Shown piece by piece: positions 52,480 to 61,248 of a stretch of 64,000 nucleotides of DNA. The notes beneath the pieces were generated by a model. The model searched no databases and was not told the origin of the DNA. It worked only from the letters and a program-made list of their open reading frames with translations. The position numbers were made by a program, and so were the translations under genes. Every line of letters starts with the position of its first letter. The stretch's first letter is position 1. Location of the stretch: contig NZ_SHLD01000001.1 of the NCBI RefSeq assembly GCF_004217615.1, positions 1,116,001-1,180,000 on the forward strand, read 5' to 3'. This stretch comes from Micromonospora kangleipakensis (GTDB lineage Bacteria > Actinomycetota > Actinomycetes > Mycobacteriales > Micromonosporaceae).

Positions 52480-53622
52480 GTGACCGTGCGACCAGCGGAA
52501 TACGTAGGCCGGCCGGCCGGGACGCCCGACGCGTCCCGGCCGGCCGGGACGCGGCCGGCCGGACCGGGTGCGACGGTCCGGCCGGCCGGGCTGCGCAAAC
52601 GGTGGCTGGCCGCCGGAGTCGTCGCCGTCCTCGTCGCCCTGGTCGCCGGGGTGTCCCTCGGGCCGGTCAGCCTGCCGCCCGGCAGCGTCGCCGCCGAGCT
52701 GCTCAACCTGCTGCCCGGGGTGCACCTGGAGAGCGGGCTGACCGAACGCGAGATCGCCATCGTCACCGAGCTGCGGCTGCCCCGGGTGGTGCTCGGCCTG
52801 CTCGTCGGCGGGCTGCTCGCCCTCGCCGGCGGCTGCTACCAGGGGGTGTTCCGCAACCCGCTGGCCGACCCGTACCTGCTCGGCGTGGCGGCCGGCGCCG
52901 GGCTCGCGGTGACCGCGGTGATCGCCCTCGGCGCCGGGGCGGGCGGGGCGCTGACCGGGATGCCGGTCACCATTCCCCTCGCGGCGTTCGTCGGCTCGCT
53001 CGGGGCGGTCGCCATGACGTACCTGCTCGGCGCGGCCGGCGGGCGGGACCGGTCACCCGCCACGCTGATCCTGGCCGGGGTGGCGGTGTCGGCGTTCCTC
53101 GCCGCCGGGCAGACGTACCTGCTGCAACGCCACTCGGACAACATCCAGCAGGTCTACTCCTGGCTGCTCGGCCGGCTGGCCACCGCCGGCTGGCACGACG
53201 TCCGCCTGGTCCTGCCGTACTTCGTGCTGACCGCCGTGGTGGTGCTGCTGCACCGGCGCGAGCTCGACGTCCTCTCCGTCGGCGACGACGAGGCGACCAG
53301 CCTCGGCCTGCACCCACAGCGCTCCCGCTACCTGCTGATCGCCGCCGCCTCGCTCGGCACGGCCGCCGCGGTCTCCGCCTCCGGCCTGATCGGCTTCGTC
53401 GGCATCATCGTGCCGCACACCGTACGGCTGCTCGCCGGGTCCAGCTACCGGGTGATCCTGCCGCTGTCGATGCTCTTCGGCGGGGCGTTCCTGGCGCTGA
53501 CCGATGTGGTCGCCCGGACCGCCGCCGCCCCCGCCGAGATCCCGATCGGCGTGGTCACCGCTCTGCTCGGCGGCCCGTTCTTCGTGCTGGTCCTGCGGAC
53601 CGCCCGCCGGGTGCTCACATGA
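52480..53622 (+). CDS. btuC: BtuC/FecCD-type ABC permease
   Basis: A 380-residue membrane protein with about ten helices, the FecCD fold. LRLPRVVLGLLVGGLLALAGGCYQGVFRNPLADPYLLGVAAGAGL is the core signature and GLIGFVGIIVPHTVRLLAGSSYR is the coupling-helix region that contacts the ATPase. An unusual N-terminal extension of about 30 residues repeats RPAG (RPAGTPDASRPAGTRPAG). GTG 52480 is chosen as the first in-frame start after the btuF stop; GTG 52486 is an alternative. Its stop overlaps the ATPase start. Confidence 0.92.
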   Translation: MTVRPAEYVGRPAGTPDASRPAGTRPAGPGATVRPAGLRKRWLAAGVVAVLVALVAGVSLGPVSLPPGSVAAELLNLLPGVHLESGLTEREIAIVTELRLPRVVLGLLVGGLLALAGGCYQGVFRNPLADPYLLGVAAGAGLAVTAVIALGAGAGGALTGMPVTIPLAAFVGSLGAVAMTYLLGAAGGRDRSPATLILAGVAVSAFLAAGQTYLLQRHSDNIQQVYSWLLGRLATAGWHDVRLVLPYFVLTAVVVLLHRRELDVLSVGDDEATSLGLHPQRSRYLLIAAASLGTAAAVSASGLIGFVGIIVPHTVRLLAGSSYRVILPLSMLFGGAFLALTDVVARTAAAPAEIPIGVVTALLGGPFFVLVLRTARRVLT

Positions 53623-54398
53623 GCGCGCCGGCGGTCGAGGTCCGTGACCTGCACGTGCGGCTGGGGGGCGCGCCGATCCTGGCCGGCGTCGACCTGACCG
53701 TCGCGGCCGGCGAGTGGGTCACCGTGATCGGCCCGAACGGCGCCGGCAAGTCGACCCTGCTGCGCGCCGTCGGCGGCCTGCTGCCCGCGCCGGGCGGGGT
53801 CGCCCTATTCGGTACGCCGATCCAGGCGCTGCGCCGCCGGGACCGGGCCCGGGTGGTGGCCACCGTCGCTCAGTCCCCGGTGGTGCCGGCCGGTATGTCG
53901 GCGCTCGACTACGTGCTGCTCGGCCGGACCCCGTACATCCCGCCGCTGGGCCGGGAGTCCGCCACCGATCTGGTCGCCGTGCACGAGGTGCTGGACCGGC
54001 TGGATCTCGCCGCGTTCGGGCACCGGGAGCTGGCCACCCTCTCCGGCGGCGAGCGGCAGCGGGTCTTCCTGGCCCGGGCGCTGGCGCAGGGCGCCACCCT
54101 GCTGCTGCTCGACGAGCCGACCAGCGCGCTGGACATCGGCCACCAGCAGGAGGTGCTGGAGCTGGTCGACCAGCTCCGCCGGGAGCACGGCCTGACCGTG
54201 CTCGCCACCATGCACGACCTCTCCGTCGCCGGCGAGTACGCCGACCGGATGGTCCTGCTCGCCGACGGTCGCGTCGCCGCCACCGGCCCACCCCACGAGG
54301 TCCTCACCGAACCCCTGCTGGCGAAGCACTACCGCGCCCACGTCCGCGTCATCCCCGGCGACCGCGGCCCCCTGGTGGTCCCCATCCGCCCCCACTAA
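53619..54398 (+). CDS. btuD: BtuD/FecE-type ABC ATPase
   Basis: A 259-residue ATPase of the iron-siderophore/cobalamin class. Walker A GPNGAGKST (about residue 38), signature LSGGERQR (about 145), Walker B LLLLDEPTSALD and the H-loop TMHDLSVAGEYADR are all present. The Q-loop lies in VAQSPVVPAGMS. It overlaps the permease stop by 4 nt (ATGA), completing the btuFCD operon under the riboswitch. A family A inverted repeat lies after the stop and may terminate transcription. Confidence 0.93.
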   Translation: MSAPAVEVRDLHVRLGGAPILAGVDLTVAAGEWVTVIGPNGAGKSTLLRAVGGLLPAPGGVALFGTPIQALRRRDRARVVATVAQSPVVPAGMSALDYVLLGRTPYIPPLGRESATDLVAVHEVLDRLDLAAFGHRELATLSGGERQRVFLARALAQGATLLLLDEPTSALDIGHQQEVLELVDQLRREHGLTVLATMHDLSVAGEYADRMVLLADGRVAATGPPHEVLTEPLLAKHYRAHVRVIPGDRGPLVVPIRPH

Positions 54399-54441
54399 CC
54401 CCCTGCCCCTCCCCCCGCTCCCCTCGCTCCCCTCGCTCCCG

Positions 54442-54510
54442 CGATCTTGCACTTGATGCCCGGCGAAACGGATAGCTGGCGCAAGCCCGGGGCCCCAGGT
54501 GCAAGATCGG
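54442..54510. repeat. Intergenic inverted repeat, family A copy 2
   Basis: GATCTTGCAC (54443-54452) is the exact complement of GTGCAAGATC (54499-54508), with one G-T pair and more pairs extending the stem. The arms share GATCTTGCA/TGCAAGATC with the copy at 434-514, but the core differs. It lies between the 3' ends of convergent btuD and a VOC-protein gene. Confidence 0.8.
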
Positions 54511-54523
54511 CGCGGGGAGGGGG

Positions 54524-55282
54524 TCAGCGGAGGGCGGTGATGGAGAAGAGGGCGCCCTGGGGGTCGCGGAGCGCGGCGGTGCGGCCGGCCGGGATGTCGC
54601 GGGGCGGGACGAGGATGGTGCCGCCGAGTTCGGCGGCGCGGGCGGCGGTGGCGTCGGCGTCCTCGACCGCGAAGTAGACCGACCAGTACGCCGGCAGGTC
54701 GGCTGGCAGATCCTCCAGCGGCGGCATCATCCCGGCGACCACCCGCGCCCCGCAGCGCCAGCCGGTGTAGGTGACCGGGCCCATCGGCTGCTCCTCCGGC
54801 TGCCAGCCGAATACCAGCGCGTAGAACTCCCGCGCCCCCTCCGGATCGGGGGTGACCAGTTCGTTCCAGCACAGCGCGCCCGGAACGTTGAACAACTCCG
54901 CACCGCGCATCGCCATCGGCTGCCAGACGCTGAACACCGCGCCGGCCCGGTCGGCGAGGACCGCCATCCGGCCCTGGTCGAAGACGTCGAACGGGGTGAC
55001 CAAGACCTGCCCGCCGGCCGCCTCGACCCGGGTGGCGACCAGGTCGGCGTCGTCGGTCGCCACGTACGTCGACCAGATCGGCACCTGGTCGGGGGTGGCC
55101 GGCGGGCCGACGCCGGCGACCGACCTGCCGTTCTTGAGGAAGACGGTGTACCCGCCCGCCTCCGGCTCGGGGGAGGCCCGGCCGGTCCAGCCGAACAGCT
55201 CCGGATAGAACCGCTTCGCGTCCTCCAGGCCGGGGGTGGCCAGGTCGGCCCAGCAGGGCGTGCCGGGCTCGACGCCGTTCAC
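54524..55282 (-). CDS. Two-domain VOC (glyoxalase-like) family protein
   Basis: A 252-residue protein with two VOC domains (about 5-120 and 130-250), each starting with a CW(A/N)(D/E)L block: GTPCWADLATPGLEDAKRFY and GALCWNELVTPDPEGAREFY. The duplicated pattern, with DPQGALFS at the end, is typical of actinobacterial hydroxylase/glyoxalase-like proteins near secondary metabolism genes, where some give resistance. Metal-binding residues are not fully evident. GTG 55282 follows GAGAGGGG by 6 nt. The function is not specified by the sequence. Confidence 0.85.
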   Translation of the reverse strand: MNGVEPGTPCWADLATPGLEDAKRFYPELFGWTGRASPEPEAGGYTVFLKNGRSVAGVGPPATPDQVPIWSTYVATDDADLVATRVEAAGGQVLVTPFDVFDQGRMAVLADRAGAVFSVWQPMAMRGAELFNVPGALCWNELVTPDPEGAREFYALVFGWQPEEQPMGPVTYTGWRCGARVVAGMMPPLEDLPADLPAYWSVYFAVEDADATAARAAELGGTILVPPRDIPAGRTAALRDPQGALFSITALR

Positions 55283-55375
55283 GGTGACCCCTCTCGCCGG
55301 TGGCGGCCCGACGGCACGCCCTGCCGGCATCGTGGCACCGTCCCCGGGCCCGCCGGGCCGGTTCCGGACAAAACG

Positions 55376-56113
55376 TCAGGTGAAGCGGCGTCCCTCGTCC
55401 CGCCGGTACGCCCACCCGGCGACCGCCGCCAGCACGACGATCCAGACGCCGAGCATCACCACCGAGACCCGGTCGGGCCGCCAGTCGGTGGTCGCCGCCC
55501 ACATCAGCTCGACCGCGCCCCGGGTCGGCAGAAAGGGGGCGATCGCCTGGATGAAGCCGGGCGCGTCGTCCGGGCCGGAGAGCAGCCCGCCGCCGAAGGC
55601 GAGCGGGAAGAAGATGATCTGCGCGACCACGATCGCCGCCTTGCTCGGCAGCGAGTAGCCGACAGCCAGCCCCATCAGGGTGAACGGCACAGAGACCGCG
55701 GCGACCGTGGCCGCGCCGAGCAGGAGCTGCACCGGGGTGACCCGGGCCGCGGTGGCCACCGCGGCGATCACCACCACCGGCAGCATCGACAGGTACGTCA
55801 GCACCAGGCCGGCCAGGATCCGGCCGGCCAGGCGCGGGGCCGGTCCGGCCGGCAGGGTCCGGGTGTACGGGTTCCAGGGCTGGTCGCGGTCCTCGGCGAC
55901 GCCGACGCCGTACTGGAAGATGTTGGCGCTCATCACCGCGAAGGTGACCATGGCGCCGGTGGCGTAGGTGGCGCCGACCGCGTCGTCAGCGGCGAACGGC
56001 ACCACGAAGAAGAGCATCGCGGCGGCGGGGAAGAACGCGCTGCCGAAGACCGCCACCGGGATCCGGAGGGTCTCCAGCAGCTGGTAGCGCGCGTGAACCA
56101 GGGCGAGCGGCAC
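55376..56113 (-). CDS. ABC-2 type exporter permease
   Basis: A 245-residue protein with six hydrophobic segments, the standard ABC-2 (DrrB-like) length. Segments lie near residues 20-40, 52-72, 100-122, 130-155, 160-182 and 215-236. The cytoplasmic block YGVGVAEDRDQPWNPYTRTLPAGPAPRLAGR contains the ED-R and LPAGP motif of antibiotic-type permeases. GTG 56113 has AGGAG 5-6 nt upstream and starts 8 nt after the ATPase stop, so the two genes form one operon. The substrate is unknown. Confidence 0.87.
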   Translation of the reverse strand: MPLALVHARYQLLETLRIPVAVFGSAFFPAAAMLFFVVPFAADDAVGATYATGAMVTFAVMSANIFQYGVGVAEDRDQPWNPYTRTLPAGPAPRLAGRILAGLVLTYLSMLPVVVIAAVATAARVTPVQLLLGAATVAAVSVPFTLMGLAVGYSLPSKAAIVVAQIIFFPLAFGGGLLSGPDDAPGFIQAIAPFLPTRGAVELMWAATTDWRPDRVSVVMLGVWIVVLAAVAGWAYRRDEGRRFT

Positions 56114-56121
56114 GGATGCTC

Positions 56122-57048
56122 CTAGACGGTGGTGGTCGCGGGCCGGTCGTCGGCGGTGATGGCGAGGAACGCCTCCTCCAGCGAGGTGGGGCGTACCTCC
56201 AGGTCGTGGAACGCGACCCCGGCGGTGACCAGGTCGCGGACGAGCTGGTCGGCGTCGGTGGTGAGCAGGTGGGTACGCCCCTCGGACCGCTCGGTGGCGA
56301 CCACGCCCGGCAGCGGCGGCAGGTCGCCGGCGACGAGGCTGACGCGGCGTACACCGACGATGCCGCGGACGGCGTCCACCGTGTCGTCCGCGAGCACCCG
56401 GCCGTGGCCCATCACCACCACCCGGTGCGCGAGCGCCTCCACCTCTTCCAGGTAGTGGCTGCTCAGCAGGACCGTGCCGCCGTCAGCGTGGAAGCCCCGG
56501 ATGGCCTCCCAGAGGGTGTGCCGCGCCTCGACGTCCAGCCCGGTGGTCGGCTCGTCGAGAATGACCAGCCCGGGCCGGCCGACGAAGGCGAGGGCGACCG
56601 CGAGCCGGCGGCGCTGGCCGCCGGAGAGGCCGCCGGTCTGCCGCCGCACCTGCTCGGTGAGGCCGAACTGGTCGAGCAGCTCGTCCCGGGGGACCGGGTC
56701 GGGGAAGTGCGCGGCGACGAAGTCCACCACCTCGCCGACCCGCAGCGTCCCGGGCAGCCCGGTCTCCTGCGGGGTCACCCCGATCAGCCGCCGGCTGGCC
56801 GGGTCGCGGGGGTCGCCGCCGAAGAGCTCCACCCGGCCGGCGGTCGGGCGGCGCAGCCCGACCAGCAGGTTGAGCAGGGTGCTCTTGCCGGCGCCGTTCG
56901 GGCCGAGCAGGCCGACCAGTTCGCCGGCGTGCACGGTCAGGTCGACCCGGTCCAGGGCGAGCACGTCGCCGTAGCGGCGGGTGGCCTGGTCGGCGCGGGC
57001 GAGCACGTCGCCGGGGATTGTCGCGGTTGCGGGCGCGATGTCGGGCAC
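56122..57048 (-). CDS. DrrA/CcmA-type ABC ATPase
   Basis: A 308-residue ATPase. Walker A GPNGAGKSTLL is near residue 46, the signature is LSGGQRRR near 143, Walker B is LVILDEPTTGLD, and the H-loop is SSHYLEEVEALAHR. The C-terminal 90 residues form the accessory domain of drug exporters (VRRVSLVAGDLPPLPGV). GTG 57048 lies 6 nt after minus-strand TATACA (57055-57060) with GGAG in between, so a leaderless start is likely. It forms an export pair with the permease downstream on the same strand. Confidence 0.9.
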   Translation of the reverse strand: MPDIAPATATIPGDVLARADQATRRYGDVLALDRVDLTVHAGELVGLLGPNGAGKSTLLNLLVGLRRPTAGRVELFGGDPRDPASRRLIGVTPQETGLPGTLRVGEVVDFVAAHFPDPVPRDELLDQFGLTEQVRRQTGGLSGGQRRRLAVALAFVGRPGLVILDEPTTGLDVEARHTLWEAIRGFHADGGTVLLSSHYLEEVEALAHRVVVMGHGRVLADDTVDAVRGIVGVRRVSLVAGDLPPLPGVVATERSEGRTHLLTTDADQLVRDLVTAGVAFHDLEVRPTSLEEAFLAITADDRPATTTV

Positions 57049-57113
57049 GGCTCCTGTATAGCCGATCCGGACCACCACGGGCGCCGGTGGTATCGGTTGT
57101 CGCCGATCTCCGG

Positions 57114-57119
57114 TAGGTT
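57114..57119 (+). promoter_or_regulatory. Leaderless -10 element TAGGTT
   Basis: TAGGTT with 7 nt to the ATG at 57127, divergent from the ABC ATPase. Confidence 0.5.
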
Positions 57120-57126
57120 CCGGCGC

Positions 57127-58176
57127 ATGCGGATGCGTGCGCTCACCTCTCTCGTCCTGGCCGCCGCCGTCATCGCCACCGGTTCCGGGGCCGCCTGGCA
57201 CCCGGAGCCCGACTGGCAGCTCACCGAGACGGGGGTGACCGCCCGGCTGCGCGGGCTCGCCCCGGTCGACGGCCGGGTGGCCTGGGCCAGCGGCAGCGCC
57301 TCCACCGTGCTACGTACCGTCGACGGTGGACGGCACTGGGCGCAGGTGGGGCCGACCACCGACGTACCGCTGCAGTTCCGGGACATCGAGGCGTTCGACG
57401 CGCTCCGGGCGGTGGTCCTGTCGATCGGGCCGGGCGGCGAGTCCCGGGTCTACCGCACCGACGACGGCGGGCAGAGCTGGGCCGAGACCTTCCGCAACGC
57501 CGACGTCGCGGCCTTCTACGACTGCCTCGCCTTCTTCGACGACCGGCACGGGCTGGCCCTGTCGGACCCGGTGGACGGCCGGTTCCGGCTGGTCGCCACC
57601 GCCGACGGCGGCCGCTCCTGGTCGGTGCTGCCGACCGCCGGCATGCCCGCCGCGCTGCCCGGCGAGTTCGCGTTCGCCGCGAGCGGCACCTGCCTGGTCA
57701 CCGCCGACCACGACCCGGACCGGGCCTGGTTCGCCACTGGCGGCGGGGCGACCGCCCGGGTGTTCCGCACCGACGACCGGGGGCTGAGCTGGCAGGTCGC
57801 CGACACCCCGGTGCCCGGCGGCCCGTCCGCCGGCATCTACTCGCTGGCGTTCCGCGACCCCCGGCACGGCATCGCGCTGGGCGGGGACTACGCCACCCCG
57901 ACCAGCGCCCCGGACGGCGCGGTCCGCTCTACCGATGGCGGTCGCACCTGGACGGTCGCCGCCGCACAGCCCGGCGAGTACCGGTCCGGGGCGACCTGGG
58001 CGCCCGGCGGCGCCGCCCTGGCGGTGGGCCCGACCGGCAGCGACGTCAGCCGGGACGGCGGCCGGACCTGGCGGCGCTTCGACACCGGCAGCTTCGACGC
58101 GGTCGAGTGCACCCCGACGGGCGCCTGCTGGGCCTCCGGCGAGCTGGGGCGGGTGGCCCGGCTGAGCTGGCGCTGA
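57127..58176 (+). CDS. Exported Asp-box (Ycf48/sialidase-like) beta-propeller protein
   Basis: A 349-residue protein with a signal peptide (about 1-23). Asp-box motifs recur: RTVDGGRHW, RTDDGGQSW, ATADGGRSW, RTDDRGLSW, RSTDGGRTW and SRDGGRTW, which fold as successive propeller blades. There is no catalytic set of a sialidase (no Arg triad or FRIP). It resembles Ycf48-like and similar oxidoreductase-annotated assembly proteins. The role is probably binding or scaffolding outside the cell; this is inference. Confidence 0.82.
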   Translation: MRMRALTSLVLAAAVIATGSGAAWHPEPDWQLTETGVTARLRGLAPVDGRVAWASGSASTVLRTVDGGRHWAQVGPTTDVPLQFRDIEAFDALRAVVLSIGPGGESRVYRTDDGGQSWAETFRNADVAAFYDCLAFFDDRHGLALSDPVDGRFRLVATADGGRSWSVLPTAGMPAALPGEFAFAASGTCLVTADHDPDRAWFATGGGATARVFRTDDRGLSWQVADTPVPGGPSAGIYSLAFRDPRHGIALGGDYATPTSAPDGAVRSTDGGRTWTVAAAQPGEYRSGATWAPGGAALAVGPTGSDVSRDGGRTWRRFDTGSFDAVECTPTGACWASGELGRVARLSWR

Positions 58177-58180
58177 CCGC

Positions 58181-60352
58181 TCAGCCGAGCGGCTCCGGCA
58201 GCGGCTCGCGGTGCAGCACCGAGAGCCGGGAGACCGCCCGGGTCAGCACCACGTAGAGGCGGTGCAGCCCGCGCGGCTCCGCCGCGACGATCGCCGCCGG
58301 CTCGACGACCACGACGTGGTCGTACTCCAGGCCTTTGACCAGGGTCGCGGGCACCACGGTGACGCGCGCCGCGGCCGCCACGTCGTCGGCGCTCGCGGTC
58401 TCGACGCCCGCGTCGGCGAGCGCCGCCCGGAGCCGGTCCACCGTGTCCTCGGCGGCGATCACGCCGACCGAGCCGTCGTGCGCGAGCGCCGCCCGCACCT
58501 CGGCCACCGTCGCCACGGTCAGGTCGGCCACGGTACGCACGTCCAGGCCGCCGTCGCGGCGCAGCGACTCGGCCGGCGGTACGTCGACGGCGAGCGCCGG
58601 CAGCAGCCGGTTGGCGAACGCGACCACCACCGTCGGCACCCGGAAGCCGACGCTCAGCGGCACCACCACCGCGTCCGGCTTGCCGAGGTGGGCCAGGGAC
58701 TCCCGCCAGTCGCTGGCGGCCCACGGCGCGGTGCCCTGGGCCAGGTCGCCGAGGAGCGTGATCGAGCCGTGCTCGCTGCGCCGGGCGATGGCCCGGCACT
58801 GCATCGGGGAGAGGTCCTGCGCCTCGTCGACCACCACGTGGCCGAAGCCGGCCGGCCGCTCGATCAGCCCGGCCGCCTCGTCGATCAGCACCGCGTCGGC
58901 GGCCGTCCACTTCGTGGCCTTCGGCGTCCGGCCGAGCTTCGTCCCGGTCGCCGTCCGGCCGCTCCGCCGCCCGGCTGCCCCGTCGGTGGCCGCGCCGTCG
59001 CCCGTCTCCGCCGCCGGTCCGGCGGTGACCGCCGAACCGAGCAGCAGCGCCTGCTCCTCGGCGGTGAGCAGGCCGTCCGCGGCGGCGGCGAGCGCGTCCG
59101 GGTCGCTGAGCAGGGTGTGCACCAGCCCCTCGGGGGTGAGCGCCGGCCAGACCGCGTCGAGGAAGGCGGTGACCGGCTTCGCCTTGGCCATCCGGCGCAG
59201 CCAGGCGTCGCTGGGTGACTCGGCGCGGCGCGCCTCGGACTGGCGTTGCAGCAGCCCGACCACGCGGGCCCGGACGCGTTCCCGGCCGGTGGCGTAGGGC
59301 AGCCCTTCCCGGCGGGTCTCCTCGACCACCCGGTGCAGCGGGTCGAGGCCGATCCGCCAGCGGAACGATCCGTCCGAGACCATGATCGGCTCGGTCGGCG
59401 TACCGATGTGCGCGTCGACGGCGCGGCGCAGCACCTCGGCCATCCGGACGTCGTGCTTGAGGGTGGCGACGGCCGGGTCGTCGACGGCCCGTACCGGCGC
59501 CCGGACGACCAGGTCCTCCACGGTCGCCTGCGCGACCTCGACCTCGCCGAGCGCCGGCAGCACCGCCGCGATGTACGACAGGAAGGCCCGGTTCGGCCCG
59601 ACGATCAGCACCCCGGAGCGGCGCAGCCGCTCCCGGTGCAGGTAGAGCAGGTACGCGGCCCGGTGCAGCCCGACGGCGGTCTTACCGGTGCCCGGCGCCC
59701 CCTGGACGCAGATCGAGTCGGCCAGGTCGGCGCGGACCAGCTCGTCCTGCTCGGGCTGGATGGTGGCGACGATGTCCCGCATCGGCCCGACGCGGGGCCG
59801 CTCGATCTCGGCGGTGAGGATCCGGCTGGCGGTGCCCAGCTCCTCGCCCCGGTCCAGGTGCTCGTCCTCGAAGCTGGTCAGCAGGCCGCTGCTGAAGCCG
59901 AACCGCCGCCGGACCGCGACGCCCTGCGGGTCCCGGGCGCTGGCCCGGTAGAACGAGCGGGAGACCGGGGCCCGCCAGTCCAGCACCAGCGGCTCGCCCG
60001 CCTCGTCGGTGACGTGCCGCCGCCCGACGTGGTAGTCCCGCCCGGCGTGGTCCGGGTCGGCGTCGCCGAAGTCGAGCCGGCCGAAGAAGAGCGGGGTGGT
60101 CGGGTCGTCGGCGAGTTCGGCGACCCGCCGGGCGAGGGTGCGGCCCAGCATCTCCGCCGCGTACGGGTCGCCGGCGACCTGCTCGCCGCCGGCGAAGAGG
60201 GCTTCGGCGCGTTCCCGCATCCGGCGCAGCGCGGCCCGGGAGGTGTCCAGGTGGGCGCGTTCGGCGGCGAGCTGGGTGTCCAGCTCGTCGCGGGGTGGGG
60301 TGTCGGGTCGGGCGGGCAGGCTGGCGCGGTGGGGTTCGGCGGCAAGGGTCAT
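58181..60352 (-). CDS. helD: HelD-like UvrD-family ATPase (RNA polymerase-associated)
   Basis: A 723-residue protein. An N-terminal coiled-coil arm (about 20-65), Walker A QGAPGTGKTAVGLHRAAYLLY, motif II VVDEAQDLSPMQ, the GDLAQGTAPWA block and a C-terminal VLTRAVSRL motif place it with UvrD/Rep ATPases of the class II HelD family that bind RNA polymerase and clear it from DNA. HelR proteins of this class can confer rifampicin tolerance in actinobacteria; no rifamycin-type regulatory element is recognised upstream. ATG 60352 begins the conserved N terminus. Confidence 0.87.
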   Translation of the reverse strand: MTLAAEPHRASLPARPDTPPRDELDTQLAAERAHLDTSRAALRRMRERAEALFAGGEQVAGDPYAAEMLGRTLARRVAELADDPTTPLFFGRLDFGDADPDHAGRDYHVGRRHVTDEAGEPLVLDWRAPVSRSFYRASARDPQGVAVRRRFGFSSGLLTSFEDEHLDRGEELGTASRILTAEIERPRVGPMRDIVATIQPEQDELVRADLADSICVQGAPGTGKTAVGLHRAAYLLYLHRERLRRSGVLIVGPNRAFLSYIAAVLPALGEVEVAQATVEDLVVRAPVRAVDDPAVATLKHDVRMAEVLRRAVDAHIGTPTEPIMVSDGSFRWRIGLDPLHRVVEETRREGLPYATGRERVRARVVGLLQRQSEARRAESPSDAWLRRMAKAKPVTAFLDAVWPALTPEGLVHTLLSDPDALAAAADGLLTAEEQALLLGSAVTAGPAAETGDGAATDGAAGRRSGRTATGTKLGRTPKATKWTAADAVLIDEAAGLIERPAGFGHVVVDEAQDLSPMQCRAIARRSEHGSITLLGDLAQGTAPWAASDWRESLAHLGKPDAVVVPLSVGFRVPTVVVAFANRLLPALAVDVPPAESLRRDGGLDVRTVADLTVATVAEVRAALAHDGSVGVIAAEDTVDRLRAALADAGVETASADDVAAAARVTVVPATLVKGLEYDHVVVVEPAAIVAAEPRGLHRLYVVLTRAVSRLSVLHREPLPEPLG

Positions 60353-60611
60353 CCGAGGCGACCTTCCGGTGCGTTCGTGTGATCGGTTGACCTGGGCCGC
60401 CCGGCGCTCCGTCAGACGCGGTGCCGGCTGTGCCCGGTGGCGAGGTGGCGCGCGGCCTCGCGCGCGGCGCTCCACGTTACGCCTCGTCGTGGCCGCGGGC
60501 CACGCATTTTCCGGTTGCGGCGGGGCGATGGTGGCTGGTTCCGCCGCTACGGACGCCCGACCGGGCCCGGCCGGTCGGACCACGCGGAGCGGGAGCGGGA
60601 TCATAGGGGGC

Positions 60612-61193
60612 ATGACCGAGGCGCGCCCCGAGCAGCGCCGGGTGACGATCAGCGACCCGCAGGTGATGCGGGCGTTGGCCCATCCGGCCCGACTCGCGAT
60701 CATGGAACACCTCAGTTCGCTGGAGGGCGGTGCCACCGCCACCGAGTGCGCCGAGATCGCCGGCCTGTCGCCGAGCGCGACCAGCTACCACCTGCGGGCG
60801 TTGGCGAAGTTCGGCCTGATCGAGCCGGCGCCGAGCCGGGGTGACGCCCGGGAGCGGGTGTGGCGGGCGTTCAGCCCGTCCTACTACATCGAGCCGGGAC
60901 GGTCGGCCGATTCGGAGGCGCGGGCCGCCGAGCGGGCGCTGGTGGAGGCGCACACCGCCCGGGACGCGCAGCGGACCTTCGACTGGCTCGACCGGGCGGC
61001 GGGCGAGCCGGCGGAGTGGTACGACGCCGCCCGGCTCAGCGACACCCTGTTGCTGCTCACCGCCGAGGAGTTGGCGGCGCTGAACGAGGCCGTCCACGAG
61101 CTGTTGGAGCCGTACCGCCGGCGGATCCGCCGGGACCCGCCGGCGGGTGCGCGCACCGTCGCCGTCCAGTACCGGGCGCTGCCCCTCGAGTGA
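60612..61193 (+). CDS. ArsR family (winged-helix) transcriptional regulator
   Basis: A 193-residue protein. The helix-turn-helix is in RALAHPARLAIMEHLSSLEGGATATECAEIAGLSPSATSYHLRALAKFGLIEPA, typical of ArsR-type regulators of efflux genes. The C-terminal 110 residues form a helical ligand-binding extension. There is no CxC metal box, so a drug or small-molecule signal is more likely than a metal. The MFS efflux gene starts 44 nt downstream, with an inverted repeat around its start codon that may be this protein's operator. Confidence 0.87.
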   Translation: MTEARPEQRRVTISDPQVMRALAHPARLAIMEHLSSLEGGATATECAEIAGLSPSATSYHLRALAKFGLIEPAPSRGDARERVWRAFSPSYYIEPGRSADSEARAAERALVEAHTARDAQRTFDWLDRAAGEPAEWYDAARLSDTLLLLTAEELAALNEAVHELLEPYRRRIRRDPPAGARTVAVQYRALPLE

Positions 61194-61200
61194 AGGGGGC

Positions 61201-61248
61201 TTGTGCCGACCAGATGTGAAGCATTATTTTCGAAGTATGTCCTTCACA
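61201..61248 (+). promoter_or_regulatory. MFS gene promoter and inverted repeat spanning the start codon
   Basis: TTGTGC (61201-61206) and TATTTT (61225-61230), 18 bp apart, precede ATG 61237 by 6 nt (leaderless). TGTGAAG (61215-61221) and CTTCACA (61242-61248) are perfect inverted repeats bracketing the -10 box and start codon. The upstream ArsR-type protein is a likely repressor. Confidence 0.65.

Noticed and set aside
60353..60611. A rifamycin-associated element upstream of the helD gene
   Set aside because: I looked for the expected inverted repeat and saw none, so drug-inducible control is not claimed.
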